53,723 nucleotides of DNA from Oscillochloris sp. ZM17-4 (lineage in GTDB: Bacteria; Chloroflexota; Chloroflexia; Chloroflexales; Chloroflexaceae): positions 240,127 through 293,849 of the forward strand of contig NZ_JAIEWN010000003.1 in assembly GCF_019599295.1 (NCBI RefSeq), read 5' to 3'. Below the pieces are notes generated by a model. That model did no database searches. It was given only the letters and a program-made list of their open reading frames with translations, and was not told the DNA's origin. The translations under genes and the position numbers were made by a program. Of this stretch, positions 42,573-50,386 are shown piece by piece; within the stretch, counting starts at the first letter, position 1; each line of letters opens with the position of its first letter.

Positions 42573-43823
42573 ATGGAAGAACTAACGCTTGATATTCACG
42601 GGATCGCCCAGGGCGGCGACGGGGTTGGCAGAGTGGACGGCATGGTCGTCTTCGTCACGGGCGCGCTGCCCGGCGAGACGGTGCGCGTCCAGATCAGCGA
42701 GCGCCGCCAGAGCTACGCCCGCGGGTCGGTGGTCGAGGTGCTCCACGCCTCGCCCGACCGGGTCGATCCCATCACTGCCGACGACGGCCACGCCGCCTGG
42801 CAGCATATCGCCTACCCGGCCCAGCTGCGCCTGAAGGAGCAGATCATCCGCGAGCAGCTGGCCAAGCTGGCCGGCCTGAGCGCGCCGCCGGTCGCGCCGA
42901 TCATCGCCGCCGCGCAGCCCTGGGGCTACCGCAACACCGCCCACCTGCACGTCGAGGGCGACCGGATCGGCTACCACTACTCCGGCAGCCGCCACGTCTC
43001 CGACCTGGAGCACGACCCGCTGCTGCTGCCGGCGCTGAACGAGGCCCTCGCGGGCCTGCGCGAGGTGCTGCCCACCTTTAAGTCGGCCGTCGAGGGGGTG
43101 ACGCTGCGGGCCAGCGCGGCCTACGGCTACGCGGTGGGCCTGCTCCACGGCCACGACCGCTCCTCCCCGGCCAATCTGGCCGACCTGGCGGCGGCCTGGA
43201 TCCTGCGCACACCCATCATGGCCGGTGTGGCCGTGGACGCGCCGGGCTACGATCAGCCGGCCCCGGTGGACATCCACGACGAGCTGGGCGGGGTGGCCTT
43301 CATCCTCAGCCCGGAGACCTTCTTCCAGGTGAACGCGCCCCAGGCCGAGCGCATGCTCGGCGTGATCCGCGAGCAGCTGGCCCTCCAGCCGGGCGAGCGA
43401 CTGCTCGACGCCTACAGCGGCGCGGGCGCCTTCGCCATGCCGCTCTCGGCCGGCCTGGAGCGGGTGGTGGCGATCGAGGAGAGCCCCTCGGCGGTGGCCG
43501 ACGGGGCGCGCAGCCTGCCCTACAACGGCATCGTCAACGTCGAGTTCATCCAGGCCGCCGCCGAGCGCGCCCTGCCCCGCATCGAGGGGCCCTTCGACGC
43601 GGCGATCGTTGACCCGCCCCGCCGCGGCTGCCACCCCGCCGTGCTGGAGGAGCTGGCCCGCCTGTCCCCGCAGCGGATCGCCTACATCTCCTGCCACCCC
43701 GGCATCCTCGCCCGCGACCTCGGCCCGCTCCTGAACGTCGGCTACCGGCTGGACCTCGTCCAGCCCGTGGATCTCTTCCCGCAGACGCCGCACGTCGAGT
43801 GTGTGGTTATCCTGCGGAAATAG
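42573..43823 (+). CDS. TrmA/RlmD-type RNA (uracil-5-)-methyltransferase
   Basis: 416 residues. N-terminal TRAM domain (1-57, IHGIAQGGDGVGRVDGMVVFVTGALPGE). SAM-binding LLDAYSGAGAFAMPL, VDPPRRGCHP, and the catalytic Cys in AYISCHPG. Methylates uracil C5 in rRNA or tRNA via a covalent Cys adduct. The Fe-S cluster cysteines usual before QH-Y in RlmC/RlmD proteins are replaced (DDGHAAWQHIAY), so this member probably lacks the cluster. Confidence 0.9.
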   Translation: MEELTLDIHGIAQGGDGVGRVDGMVVFVTGALPGETVRVQISERRQSYARGSVVEVLHASPDRVDPITADDGHAAWQHIAYPAQLRLKEQIIREQLAKLAGLSAPPVAPIIAAAQPWGYRNTAHLHVEGDRIGYHYSGSRHVSDLEHDPLLLPALNEALAGLREVLPTFKSAVEGVTLRASAAYGYAVGLLHGHDRSSPANLADLAAAWILRTPIMAGVAVDAPGYDQPAPVDIHDELGGVAFILSPETFFQVNAPQAERMLGVIREQLALQPGERLLDAYSGAGAFAMPLSAGLERVVAIEESPSAVADGARSLPYNGIVNVEFIQAAAERALPRIEGPFDAAIVDPPRRGCHPAVLEELARLSPQRIAYISCHPGILARDLGPLLNVGYRLDLVQPVDLFPQTPHVECVVILRK

Positions 43824-43896
43824 CCGATAGCCGATAGCCGATAGCCGATAGCCCGGTCGCAATATCGGCTATCGGCTATCGGCTATCAGCTATCAG
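43824..43896. repeat. CCGATAG heptads, inverted pair
   Basis: AGCCGAT units x4, centre CCCGGTCGCA, then ATCGGCT units; lies between convergent genes and could act as terminator. Same family at 50213-50386. Confidence 0.9.
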
Positions 43897-44633
43897 AAGC
43901 CCGCCGTCATGTCGGCGACCTGGAGGTAGCGATCCTTGATCGCGGCGAGCAGCGCCTCGTCCACCTCGGCGGCGTTGCGGTAGACCTGCTTGTCCAACAT
44001 GCGCGCCTTCTCGCCGCCCGGCCAGATCCGCCAGGAGTCGTTGTCGATCACGTCGGCGACGATCAGTTCGCCCCCGGCCGGGCGGCCGAACTCGATCTTG
44101 AGATCGACCAGGGTCACGTCCTGCCTGGCCCAGGCCCGCGCCAGGGCCGCGCAGACCTCGCGGCCGACGGCGATCATGCGCTGGACATCCTCGGCCGAGG
44201 CGATGCCCTGGGACACGATCTCGCCCTCGCTGATCTGCGGGTCGTGGGCGGCGTCGTCCTTGAGGAAGAACTCGACCAGGGGCGGGTCGAAGGGCTGGCC
44301 CTCGGCGACGCCGGGGTTGCGGCGCAGGTAGGAGCCGGTGGCCAGGCGGCGCATGACCACCTCCAGGGGCAGCATCGCGCAGCGGCGCACCACGGTCATG
44401 TCGTCGGCGGGGGCGCCCACGAAGTGGGTGGCGATGCCCTCGCGCTCCAGGTAGGCCAGCACGTTAGCGGCGGTGCGCCCGGCGATCGCGCCCTTGCCCA
44501 CGATCTCGCTGCGCCGCGCCCCGTCCCCCGCCGTGATCCCGTCCTTATGAAAGAGCACCACCAGTTCGGGGTCGTCCGGGTGGGCGTAGATACCCTTGGT
44601 CTTGCCCTCGGCAAGCTTCGCTCCCAGCTGCAT
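43893..44633 (-). CDS. purC: SAICAR synthetase
   Basis: Phosphoribosylaminoimidazole-succinocarboxamide synthase of purine synthesis. 246 residues from ATG 44633 (GGAGG upstream). Landmarks: AEGKTKGIYAHPDD, VVMRRLATGSYLRR, PLVEFFLKDDAAHDP, LVDLKIEFGR, DNDSWRIWPGG. Same strand as purM but separated by an acetyltransferase gene. Confidence 0.96.
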   Translation of the reverse strand: MQLGAKLAEGKTKGIYAHPDDPELVVLFHKDGITAGDGARRSEIVGKGAIAGRTAANVLAYLEREGIATHFVGAPADDMTVVRRCAMLPLEVVMRRLATGSYLRRNPGVAEGQPFDPPLVEFFLKDDAAHDPQISEGEIVSQGIASAEDVQRMIAVGREVCAALARAWARQDVTLVDLKIEFGRPAGGELIVADVIDNDSWRIWPGGEKARMLDKQVYRNAAEVDEALLAAIKDRYLQVADMTAGF

Positions 44634-44654
44634 ATCCGCCTCCATTATATTCTC

Positions 44655-44693
44655 GCTCTGATGGGCGCGAGCTGCGCTCGCGCCCATCAGAGC
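44655..44693. repeat. Inverted repeat with 18-bp arms
   Basis: GCTCTGATGGGCGCGAGC and its complement around TGC; it includes the last codons and stop of the acetyltransferase gene. Confidence 0.9.
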
Positions 44694-45502
44694 ATGATCT
44701 CCATCTCGTGCTGCTCATCGGCCACCACAAAGCCGGCCCGGTGGAAGGCCGCCGTCAGCGGGCTCTCGGCCGGCTCATTGACGCTGATCAAGCTGCGCGA
44801 CCGGGCCTGGAGGCCGCGCAGCAGGGCGTAGGCCCCCTCGGCATCCCGCGCGCCCAGGTCGGCGATGCGCAGGCTCTCGGCGTCGCCGGAGACGAGGGCG
44901 TAGGCCAGGGCGGGGTCGGGCAGGGACAGGCCGCGCCGGCCGCCGGCCACCAGGAGGGCCGGCAGGTCGCGCTGCCAGGCGACGGGTGCCGGGTGCAGGG
45001 CGGCGAACTGGGAGAGCAGCGCCTCGGGCGGCATCTCGACGAGCGGCAGATCTGCGGGCTGCCAGTCGTCGCCGGGGCGCCAGCTCATGATCAGCAGGCG
45101 ACGGGTGATCGCCAGGCCGGCGCGCTGGTAGGCCCGGATGGCCCGCTCGTTGCGGGTCAGCACCTCCAGGGTCAGCCTCCGCGCGCCGGATGACCGCGCG
45201 CGGGAGACCATCTCGGCGGTGAGGGCGTGGGCGAGGCCGAGGCCACGTTGGGCGGCCACCACGCCGAAGCCGCCGCACCAGGTCCGATCCCCGCGGCGGG
45301 CGATCAGCGTGATCCCGGCCGGCTCGCCGTCGGCCAGCAGCACCGGAGATGACCACAGGTCGATCTGCTCGACGCGCACGCGCACCGCCAGGGCCTCGGC
45401 CGTGGTGACGCCGGGGTAGTAGTAGCCCTCAAAGGAGCGGGTGAACAGGTCGGCGAGCGCCTCCAGCGAGAGCGCCGCCGCCGAGGTGTATGTTATGTCC
45501 AT
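44687..45502 (-). CDS. Double GNAT-domain acetyltransferase
   Basis: 271 residues. N-terminal GNAT half has FGVVAAQRGLGLAHALTAEM (acetyl-CoA loop) and LEVLTRNERAIRAYQRAGLAITRRL; the C-terminal half is a weaker GNAT-like domain ending FHRAGFVVADEQHEMEIML. Substrate unknown. Located between purM and purC, possibly cotranscribed. Confidence 0.82.
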   Translation of the reverse strand: MDITYTSAAALSLEALADLFTRSFEGYYYPGVTTAEALAVRVRVEQIDLWSSPVLLADGEPAGITLIARRGDRTWCGGFGVVAAQRGLGLAHALTAEMVSRARSSGARRLTLEVLTRNERAIRAYQRAGLAITRRLLIMSWRPGDDWQPADLPLVEMPPEALLSQFAALHPAPVAWQRDLPALLVAGGRRGLSLPDPALAYALVSGDAESLRIADLGARDAEGAYALLRGLQARSRSLISVNEPAESPLTAAFHRAGFVVADEQHEMEIML

Positions 45503-45512
45503 GGTATGCCCC

Positions 45513-45583
45513 CGTAGGGGCGCAGCAGTAGGATCGGCTCTGGCGCATAGCGCCAGAGCCGATCCTACTGCTACACCCCTACG
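45513..45583. repeat. GGGGCGCAGCAG-family long inverted repeat
   Basis: About 34-bp arms starting CGTAGGGG and ending at GGCGC, loop ATA. It overlaps the last codons of purM. Confidence 0.9.
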
Positions 45584-46593
45584 AGCAATACTCCGGCGGT
45601 GGCCGTGACCTCGCCGACGTGGCGGGCCTCGGGGACGGAGGCCAGGGCGGCGGGCACATCCTCGGCGGGCACGATGGCAAGCATGCCCAGGCCCATGTTT
45701 AGGGCGTGGAAGGCCTCGCCCTCGGCCACCCCGCCCCGCTCCACCAGGTAGGTGAAGATCGGCGGGATGTCCCAGCTGCCCCGGCGGATCGTGGCCCCCA
45801 TGCCCTCGGGCAGCGCGCGCGGCAGGTTGTCGAAGAGGCCGCCGCCGGTGATGTGGGCCAGGCCCTTGATCGTCACAGCGGCGCGCAGGGCGTCCACCTC
45901 GGCCAGGTAGCTGCGGTGGACGGCCAGCAGGGCCTCGCCGACACTCTGGCCGCCGAGCACCGCCGGCCGGGCGTCGTAGCCCTCGCCCGCCTCGGCGATC
46001 CGGCGGGCCAGTGAGTAGCCGTTGGTGTGCAGGCCAGATGAGGGCAGGGCCAGCACCGCGTCGCCGAGGGCGATGTCGGGCCGGGGCAGCAGCTGGGCGC
46101 GGCCCACCACGCCGATGATCGTGCCGGCCAGGTCGAAGGCCCCGGCCGCGTACACATCGGGCATCTCGGCCGTCTCCCCGCCGAGCAGGGCGCAGCCCAC
46201 CGCCCGACAGGCCGCCGCCGCCCCGCCGACCACCGCAGCCACCTGCTCGGGGTCGAGCCGCGCCGAGGCGATGTAGTCGAGGAAGAAGAGCGGGCGCGCG
46301 CCCTGGACGAGGATATCGTTCACGCAGTGGTTGACCAGGTCCTGGCCGACGGTGTCGTAGCGGCCGAGCGCGGCGGCGACCAGGGTCTTCGTGCCGACGC
46401 CGTCGGTGCTGGCGACCAGGACGGGCTCCTCGATGCCGGCCAGAGCCAGGCCGGCGTCGAAGCAGCCGCCGAAGGCGCCCATGCCGGCCAGGACGGCCGG
46501 GCCGTGGGTGGCGCGCACCGAGGCGGCCATGAGGTGCTTGGCCCGGGTGGCCGCCGCGATATCGACGCCGGCGGCGGCATATGTGTCGCTCAT
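45571..46593 (-). CDS. purM: Phosphoribosylformylglycinamidine cyclo-ligase (AIR synthetase)
   Basis: 340 residues from ATG 46593 (AGAAGGAG upstream). Landmarks: VLVASTDGVGTKTLVAA, DLVNHCVNDILVQGARPLFFLDYIA, ALLGGETAEMPDVY, DAVLALPSSGLHTNGYSL, HITGGGLFDNLPRALP. Makes aminoimidazole ribotide with ATP. Followed by the GNAT gene and purC on the same strand. Confidence 0.96.
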   Translation of the reverse strand: MSDTYAAAGVDIAAATRAKHLMAASVRATHGPAVLAGMGAFGGCFDAGLALAGIEEPVLVASTDGVGTKTLVAAALGRYDTVGQDLVNHCVNDILVQGARPLFFLDYIASARLDPEQVAAVVGGAAAACRAVGCALLGGETAEMPDVYAAGAFDLAGTIIGVVGRAQLLPRPDIALGDAVLALPSSGLHTNGYSLARRIAEAGEGYDARPAVLGGQSVGEALLAVHRSYLAEVDALRAAVTIKGLAHITGGGLFDNLPRALPEGMGATIRRGSWDIPPIFTYLVERGGVAEGEAFHALNMGLGMLAIVPAEDVPAALASVPEARHVGEVTATAGVLLVGV

Positions 46594-46619
46594 AGGGGCT
46601 CCTTCTAGGAAGTCTGTCA

Positions 46620-46648
46620 GGGCGCAGCAGCGCGGCGCTGCTGCGCCC
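46620..46648. repeat. GGGGCGCAGCAG-family palindrome
   Basis: 14-bp arms GGGCGCAGCAGCGC around a single G, filling the purM-hisG gap. Confidence 0.9.
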
Positions 46649-47659
46649 TTACTCCGCGAGCGCGGCGAGCAGCCGCGCGTAGGCCTCGCTCTGCGACTGG
46701 AAGACGTGCTGGACCTGGACGGTGGTGATGCTGAAGGCGCCGATCTCGCGCAGGTGGTCGATGGCGGGCAGCAGCTCCTCCTGGGGCACGGCCACATTCA
46801 CCGCGTACCAGGGCGGCTCGGAGACACCCTCGGCGGCGAACTTGCTCCAGACGGGGGAGATCGTCGGCCCCTGGAGGCCGGCCAGCCCCTGGCGCGCCGT
46901 CACCTTGCGGCCGACGGCCTCGACCGAGGTGCCGGGCACGTTGGCGGTGAGCGAGTAGAACAGGCGCCCGCGTCGGCGGGCCTCGATCAGCTCCAGCAGC
47001 TGGCGGACGGGGGCCAGCTTGCTCGGGTCGGCCCGCAGGCTGCGCCGCGAGCCGATCATCACCGCCTGCGACTTCAGCATCGATCCGCCGACAATCTTCA
47101 GCTTATTCTCGCGGATGGCCGAGCCCGTCTCGGTGATATCGGCGATGATGTCGGCGTAGCCCAGGCCGGGGGCGGCCTCGGTGGCCCCGTGGGACTCGAC
47201 AAGCTCGAAGACGTTGATCCCGTGGCTGTAGCAGAAGCTGCGCACGGTGTCGATATACTTGGTGGCGATGCGCAGCCGCCGGCCGCGGCCCTGCATCTCC
47301 ACCGCTAGGTCGGCCAGGTCCTGCCAGGAGCTCACATCCACCCAGCCCTGGGGCACGGCGAAGACCAGCTCGGCCCGCCAGAAGCCCAGGTCGTCGAAGA
47401 TCACCAGCAGGTTCTCGTCGTCGCCGCGCTGCTCGTGTGCAAGGTCAAAGCCGCTCACGCCGATATCGATGCCGCCCTCGGCCACCTTCTCGACGATATC
47501 GGCGGGTCGGTGCAGGAGCACCTCGGTGTCGGGCAGGCCGCGCAGGGTGGCGGTGTACTGGCGCGGGTTGGCCCGCGTCACCCGCAGGCCGCAGCTCTCC
47601 AGCAGGGCCAGGGTGGCGTCGTAGCCCGCGCCTTTTGAGGGAATGCCGAATCGTAGCAT
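46649..47659 (-). CDS. hisG: ATP phosphoribosyltransferase
   Basis: First step of histidine synthesis. 336 residues, the long form. Landmarks: MLRFGIPSKG, DIGVSGFDLAHE, RIATKYIDTVRSF, ATEAAPGLGYADIIADITETG, then the C-terminal regulatory ACT-like domain (PPWYAVNVAVPQEELLPAIDHLREIG). Long HisG is normally feedback-inhibited by histidine on its own, which matters for the HisS/HisZ question at 48743. Confidence 0.93.
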   Translation of the reverse strand: MLRFGIPSKGAGYDATLALLESCGLRVTRANPRQYTATLRGLPDTEVLLHRPADIVEKVAEGGIDIGVSGFDLAHEQRGDDENLLVIFDDLGFWRAELVFAVPQGWVDVSSWQDLADLAVEMQGRGRRLRIATKYIDTVRSFCYSHGINVFELVESHGATEAAPGLGYADIIADITETGSAIRENKLKIVGGSMLKSQAVMIGSRRSLRADPSKLAPVRQLLELIEARRRGRLFYSLTANVPGTSVEAVGRKVTARQGLAGLQGPTISPVWSKFAAEGVSEPPWYAVNVAVPQEELLPAIDHLREIGAFSITTVQVQHVFQSQSEAYARLLAALAE

Positions 47660-47660
47660 A

Positions 47661-47744
47661 GGGTTCAGGGTTCAGGGTTCAGGGTTCAGGGTTCAGGGTT
47701 CAGGGTTCAGGGTTCAGGGTTCAGGGTTCAGGGTTCAGGGTTCA
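47661..47744. repeat. GGGTTCA heptad array, 12 perfect copies
   Basis: The longest uniform heptad array in the window, beginning 1 bp upstream of the hisG ATG, so it occupies the 5' leader. Followed at 47762-47790 by TGTCCCC heptads. Confidence 0.97.
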
Positions 47745-47794
47745 AAAATGGCCGCTCTCCGCCTGTCCCCTGTCCCCTGTCCCCTGTCCCCTCG

Positions 47795-48610
47795 TCAGCC
47801 GCCCGCCGGCTTCTCCTGTGTCAGATCGTCCCACCAGGCACGGGTAGCGCGCTCGCCATCGCTGCCGAACCGCTCGACAAAGGACTCGTAGCGCGCGCGG
47901 CGCTGGGCGTAGAGGGCGCGGAGCGGAGCCATGTTATCCGTCTCGCGCAGCTCGATGACGGCGGCAGCGAGCCGCTCGGCGGCCAGGTTGAGCGCGCTCA
48001 CACCGATCGATGCCGACGCAGTGTCACGCGGGTCGCGCCCGATCACCGCGCTCGTCTCGATGCGCAGGGGCTCGCGCCCAAGGGCATCAAGCCGCACCAG
48101 ATCCGGCCGCAGGGCCATGGCCAGGGATGTCTCCCAGAGGGCGGCGTGGTCGAGCATTGTCTCATCGACCAGGGCCAGGGGCGGGACGGCCAGGGCGAGC
48201 AGGCCGTGGCGGGAGATCGCCCGCTCGGCGGCGTCGATCATGGCCAGCTCGTGGGCGTGGCCGTGGTGGCCGCTGACGATGACGGCCACTCGCCAGCCGG
48301 CCGCCGCGAGCTGGGCGAAGAGGCCGTCGAGCAGATCGCCGAGCGAGGCTCCGGCGGCGCTGAGCGAGCTGGGGTGGGGCAGGGCGCCGGCCGGCCACCA
48401 GGTGGTCGGCAGCAGCACGCCGCCGGTGCGCCGGATGGCCCGGCTCGCCACCGCCTCGGCCACGACCCCGTCCAGGCCGAGGGGCAAATGCGGCCCGTGC
48501 CACTCAAGGGCGCCCCAGGGGAGGTAGGCAACCGGCACCTTGTCGCAGATCGCCGCGAGGTCGGCCGGGCGAAGCTCGAAGTAGCGCCCCCACACGGGCG
48601 GATCGCCCAT
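47795..48610 (-). CDS. Creatininase-family amidohydrolase
   Basis: 271 residues. The two-metal site of the family is visible: Glu-x-His and Asp in GALEWHGPHLPLGLDG, His pair in SGHHGHAHE, and Glu in VDETMLDHAALWETS. Members hydrolyse cyclic amides such as creatinine or open precursors in cofactor synthesis; the substrate here is unknown. Confidence 0.88.
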   Translation of the reverse strand: MGDPPVWGRYFELRPADLAAICDKVPVAYLPWGALEWHGPHLPLGLDGVVAEAVASRAIRRTGGVLLPTTWWPAGALPHPSSLSAAGASLGDLLDGLFAQLAAAGWRVAVIVSGHHGHAHELAMIDAAERAISRHGLLALAVPPLALVDETMLDHAALWETSLAMALRPDLVRLDALGREPLRIETSAVIGRDPRDTASASIGVSALNLAAERLAAAVIELRETDNMAPLRALYAQRRARYESFVERFGSDGERATRAWWDDLTQEKPAGG

Positions 48611-48623
48611 CAGATACTCCTGT

Positions 48624-48760
48624 GATTGCAGATTGCAGATTGCAGATTGTAGATTGGGCTCACCCTACGCTTCATAAGCTCGCATCGACGAATGGCGCTG
48701 CAATCTGCAATCTGCAATCTGCAATCTGCAATCTCATCGCAATCACCAATCTGCAATCTC
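48624..48760. repeat. ATTGCAG heptads with inverted CTGCAAT partner
   Basis: Four units at about 48624-48652 and six or more inverted units at 48699-48735, plus one at 48750-48758, with a unique centre between. They occupy the spacer and the last codons of the HisS-like gene. Confidence 0.9.
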
Positions 48761-50194
48761 ACCGAGGGCGACCCGCCGCTCATCGCGGCTGGCCAGGTCG
48801 CGCCAGACGAAACTGGCCTGGGCGCGCTCCTCGGCGCCGACGACGGCCAGGTAGCCGACCCCGCGCCGGGCTGCGTCGCGCAGGTTGGTGGCGAGCGTGC
48901 GCCCGCGCACATCGACCGTGGCGATGAAGCCGCGCAGGCGCAGGCGGCGGGCCACATCCAGGGCGTAGGCGTAGTCCTCGTCGGAGACGGGCGCCACCAG
49001 GGCGACGCGCTCCTCGGGCGGGGGGGGGGCGGCGGCCACGGCGGCCACGCGCTCCAGGCCGTAGGCGAAGCCCACCGCCGGGACAGGCTGGCGCCCACCG
49101 AGGGCGGAGACCAGGTCGTCGTAGCGGCCGCCACCGCAGAGCTGCATCTGGTCGCCGTCGTAGATCTCAAAGATCAGGCCGGTGTAGTAGTGCAGGCCGC
49201 GCCCGAGGCAGAGGTCGATCTCGACCCGGCCCTGGTCGACGCCGTGGTCGGCGAGGAGCGCGAGGATGGCCCGCAGCTCGGCGTAGGCCGCCGACTGGAG
49301 GCCGCTCTGCGCGATCAGGTCGGCCACGAGCGGGAGCACCTCGGCGGGTGCGCCGCGCAGCTGGCCGAGGCGGGAGAGCAGATCGAGGGCGCGGTCGATC
49401 TGGGGCTGCTGGTCGCCCCGGCGCAGCTTGCGCAGCAGGCGGGCCACCACATCCTGCGGGCTGCGCGTGCCGGTGCTCAGGTCGATCCGCATCGCGTCGA
49501 GCATGCCGAGCAGCCAGGCCGCCGCCTGGTCGTCGTCGAGGCCGGCGGGCAGCTCAAGCCCGGGCGGCGGGGCCGCGATCGTCTCGCCGAGCCGCGCGCG
49601 CACCGCATCCAGGCCATCGACACGCATGCGCTCCATGCTCCAGACGAGCACCCCCTGGGTGCGCTCCTCCAGGCCGAGCCCGACGAGCAGCTCGCGGATC
49701 AGGCCGATGTGGCCCACCACCACCCGGTAGCCGCCCACGCCTGCGGCGTCGAGGCCGGCGCAGGCCAGGGCCAGGGCCTCGGCGTCGGCGCGGGGCGCCG
49801 GCCCGCCCACCAGCTCCACGCCAACCTGGGTGAACTGGCGGTAGGTGCCGCGCTGCGGCCGCTCGTAGCGGAAGACCGGGCCGCTGTAGGCGATCCGCAG
49901 GGGCAGCGGCTGATCCTGCATGTTCGCCACGTAGGCCCGCAGCAGCGAGGCCGTCCACTCGGGGCGCAGGGCCAGCTCACGGCCACCGAAGCTAAACTCG
50001 TAGACCTTGCCGACCAGCTCCTCGCCCAGCTTGCGCAGGTAGAGCTCGCGCTGCTCCACGATCGGCAGGTCGATCGGCAGGTAGCCGTGGCCGGCCAGGG
50101 TGCGCTCCAGGGCGGCGCGCACATAGGCCGTGGCCCGCTGCTCGTCCGGCAGCACATCGCGCATCCCGCGCACCGCCTCAATCGGGCTGCTCAC
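48743..50194 (-). CDS. Histidyl-tRNA synthetase-like protein (HisS or HisZ)
   Basis: 483 residues, class II synthetase fold. Motif 1 region VRGMRDVLP, motif 2 FRYERPQRGTYRQFTQVGVEL, His-binding loop CLGRGLHYYTGLIFEIY, GGGRYDDL, motif 3 VGFAYGLERV, and a C-terminal anticodon-binding domain (about 395-483). The anticodon domain favours a true HisS; TYRQFTQVGVELVG and the nearby hisG recall HisZ. The hisG here is the long form, which does not normally need HisZ. A run of ten G (49020-49029), coding APPPP, is a slippage hot spot. Confidence 0.8.
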   Translation of the reverse strand: MSSPIEAVRGMRDVLPDEQRATAYVRAALERTLAGHGYLPIDLPIVEQRELYLRKLGEELVGKVYEFSFGGRELALRPEWTASLLRAYVANMQDQPLPLRIAYSGPVFRYERPQRGTYRQFTQVGVELVGGPAPRADAEALALACAGLDAAGVGGYRVVVGHIGLIRELLVGLGLEERTQGVLVWSMERMRVDGLDAVRARLGETIAAPPPGLELPAGLDDDQAAAWLLGMLDAMRIDLSTGTRSPQDVVARLLRKLRRGDQQPQIDRALDLLSRLGQLRGAPAEVLPLVADLIAQSGLQSAAYAELRAILALLADHGVDQGRVEIDLCLGRGLHYYTGLIFEIYDGDQMQLCGGGRYDDLVSALGGRQPVPAVGFAYGLERVAAVAAAPPPPEERVALVAPVSDEDYAYALDVARRLRLRGFIATVDVRGRTLATNLRDAARRGVGYLAVVGAEERAQASFVWRDLASRDERRVALGEIADW

Positions 50195-50212
50195 CCCGTG
50201 GCCCTTCCCATG

Positions 50213-50386
50213 ATATAGCCGATAGCCGATATATCGATAGCCGATAGGCCGGCTATTTCCTGCCGCTCAGGTGCCGCCAATTGTACCCGATGCCTTGATC
50301 GGCGACAAGGCGACGCAGCGGCCAGCTACTCCGCCGGCTATTGGCCGTCACCATGCGCCTATCGGCTATCGCCTATCGGCTATTGA
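50213..50386. repeat. CCGATAG heptads with inverted partner
   Basis: Units at 50214-50246 and inverted units at 50363-50386, separated by about 115 bp of unique sequence. Confidence 0.8.

Noticed and set aside
44687-46593. purine operon riboswitch or PurR box upstream of purM/purC/purF
   Set aside because: No aptamer-like fold or conserved box could be seen; the leaders are filled with palindromic repeats.
47661-47744. CRISPR array
   Set aside because: Units are 7 bp and contiguous with no spacers; no cas genes in the window.
48692-50218. 508-codon plus-strand frame opposite the HisS-like gene
   Set aside because: Begins inside an ATTGCAG repeat array and has antisense-type composition.
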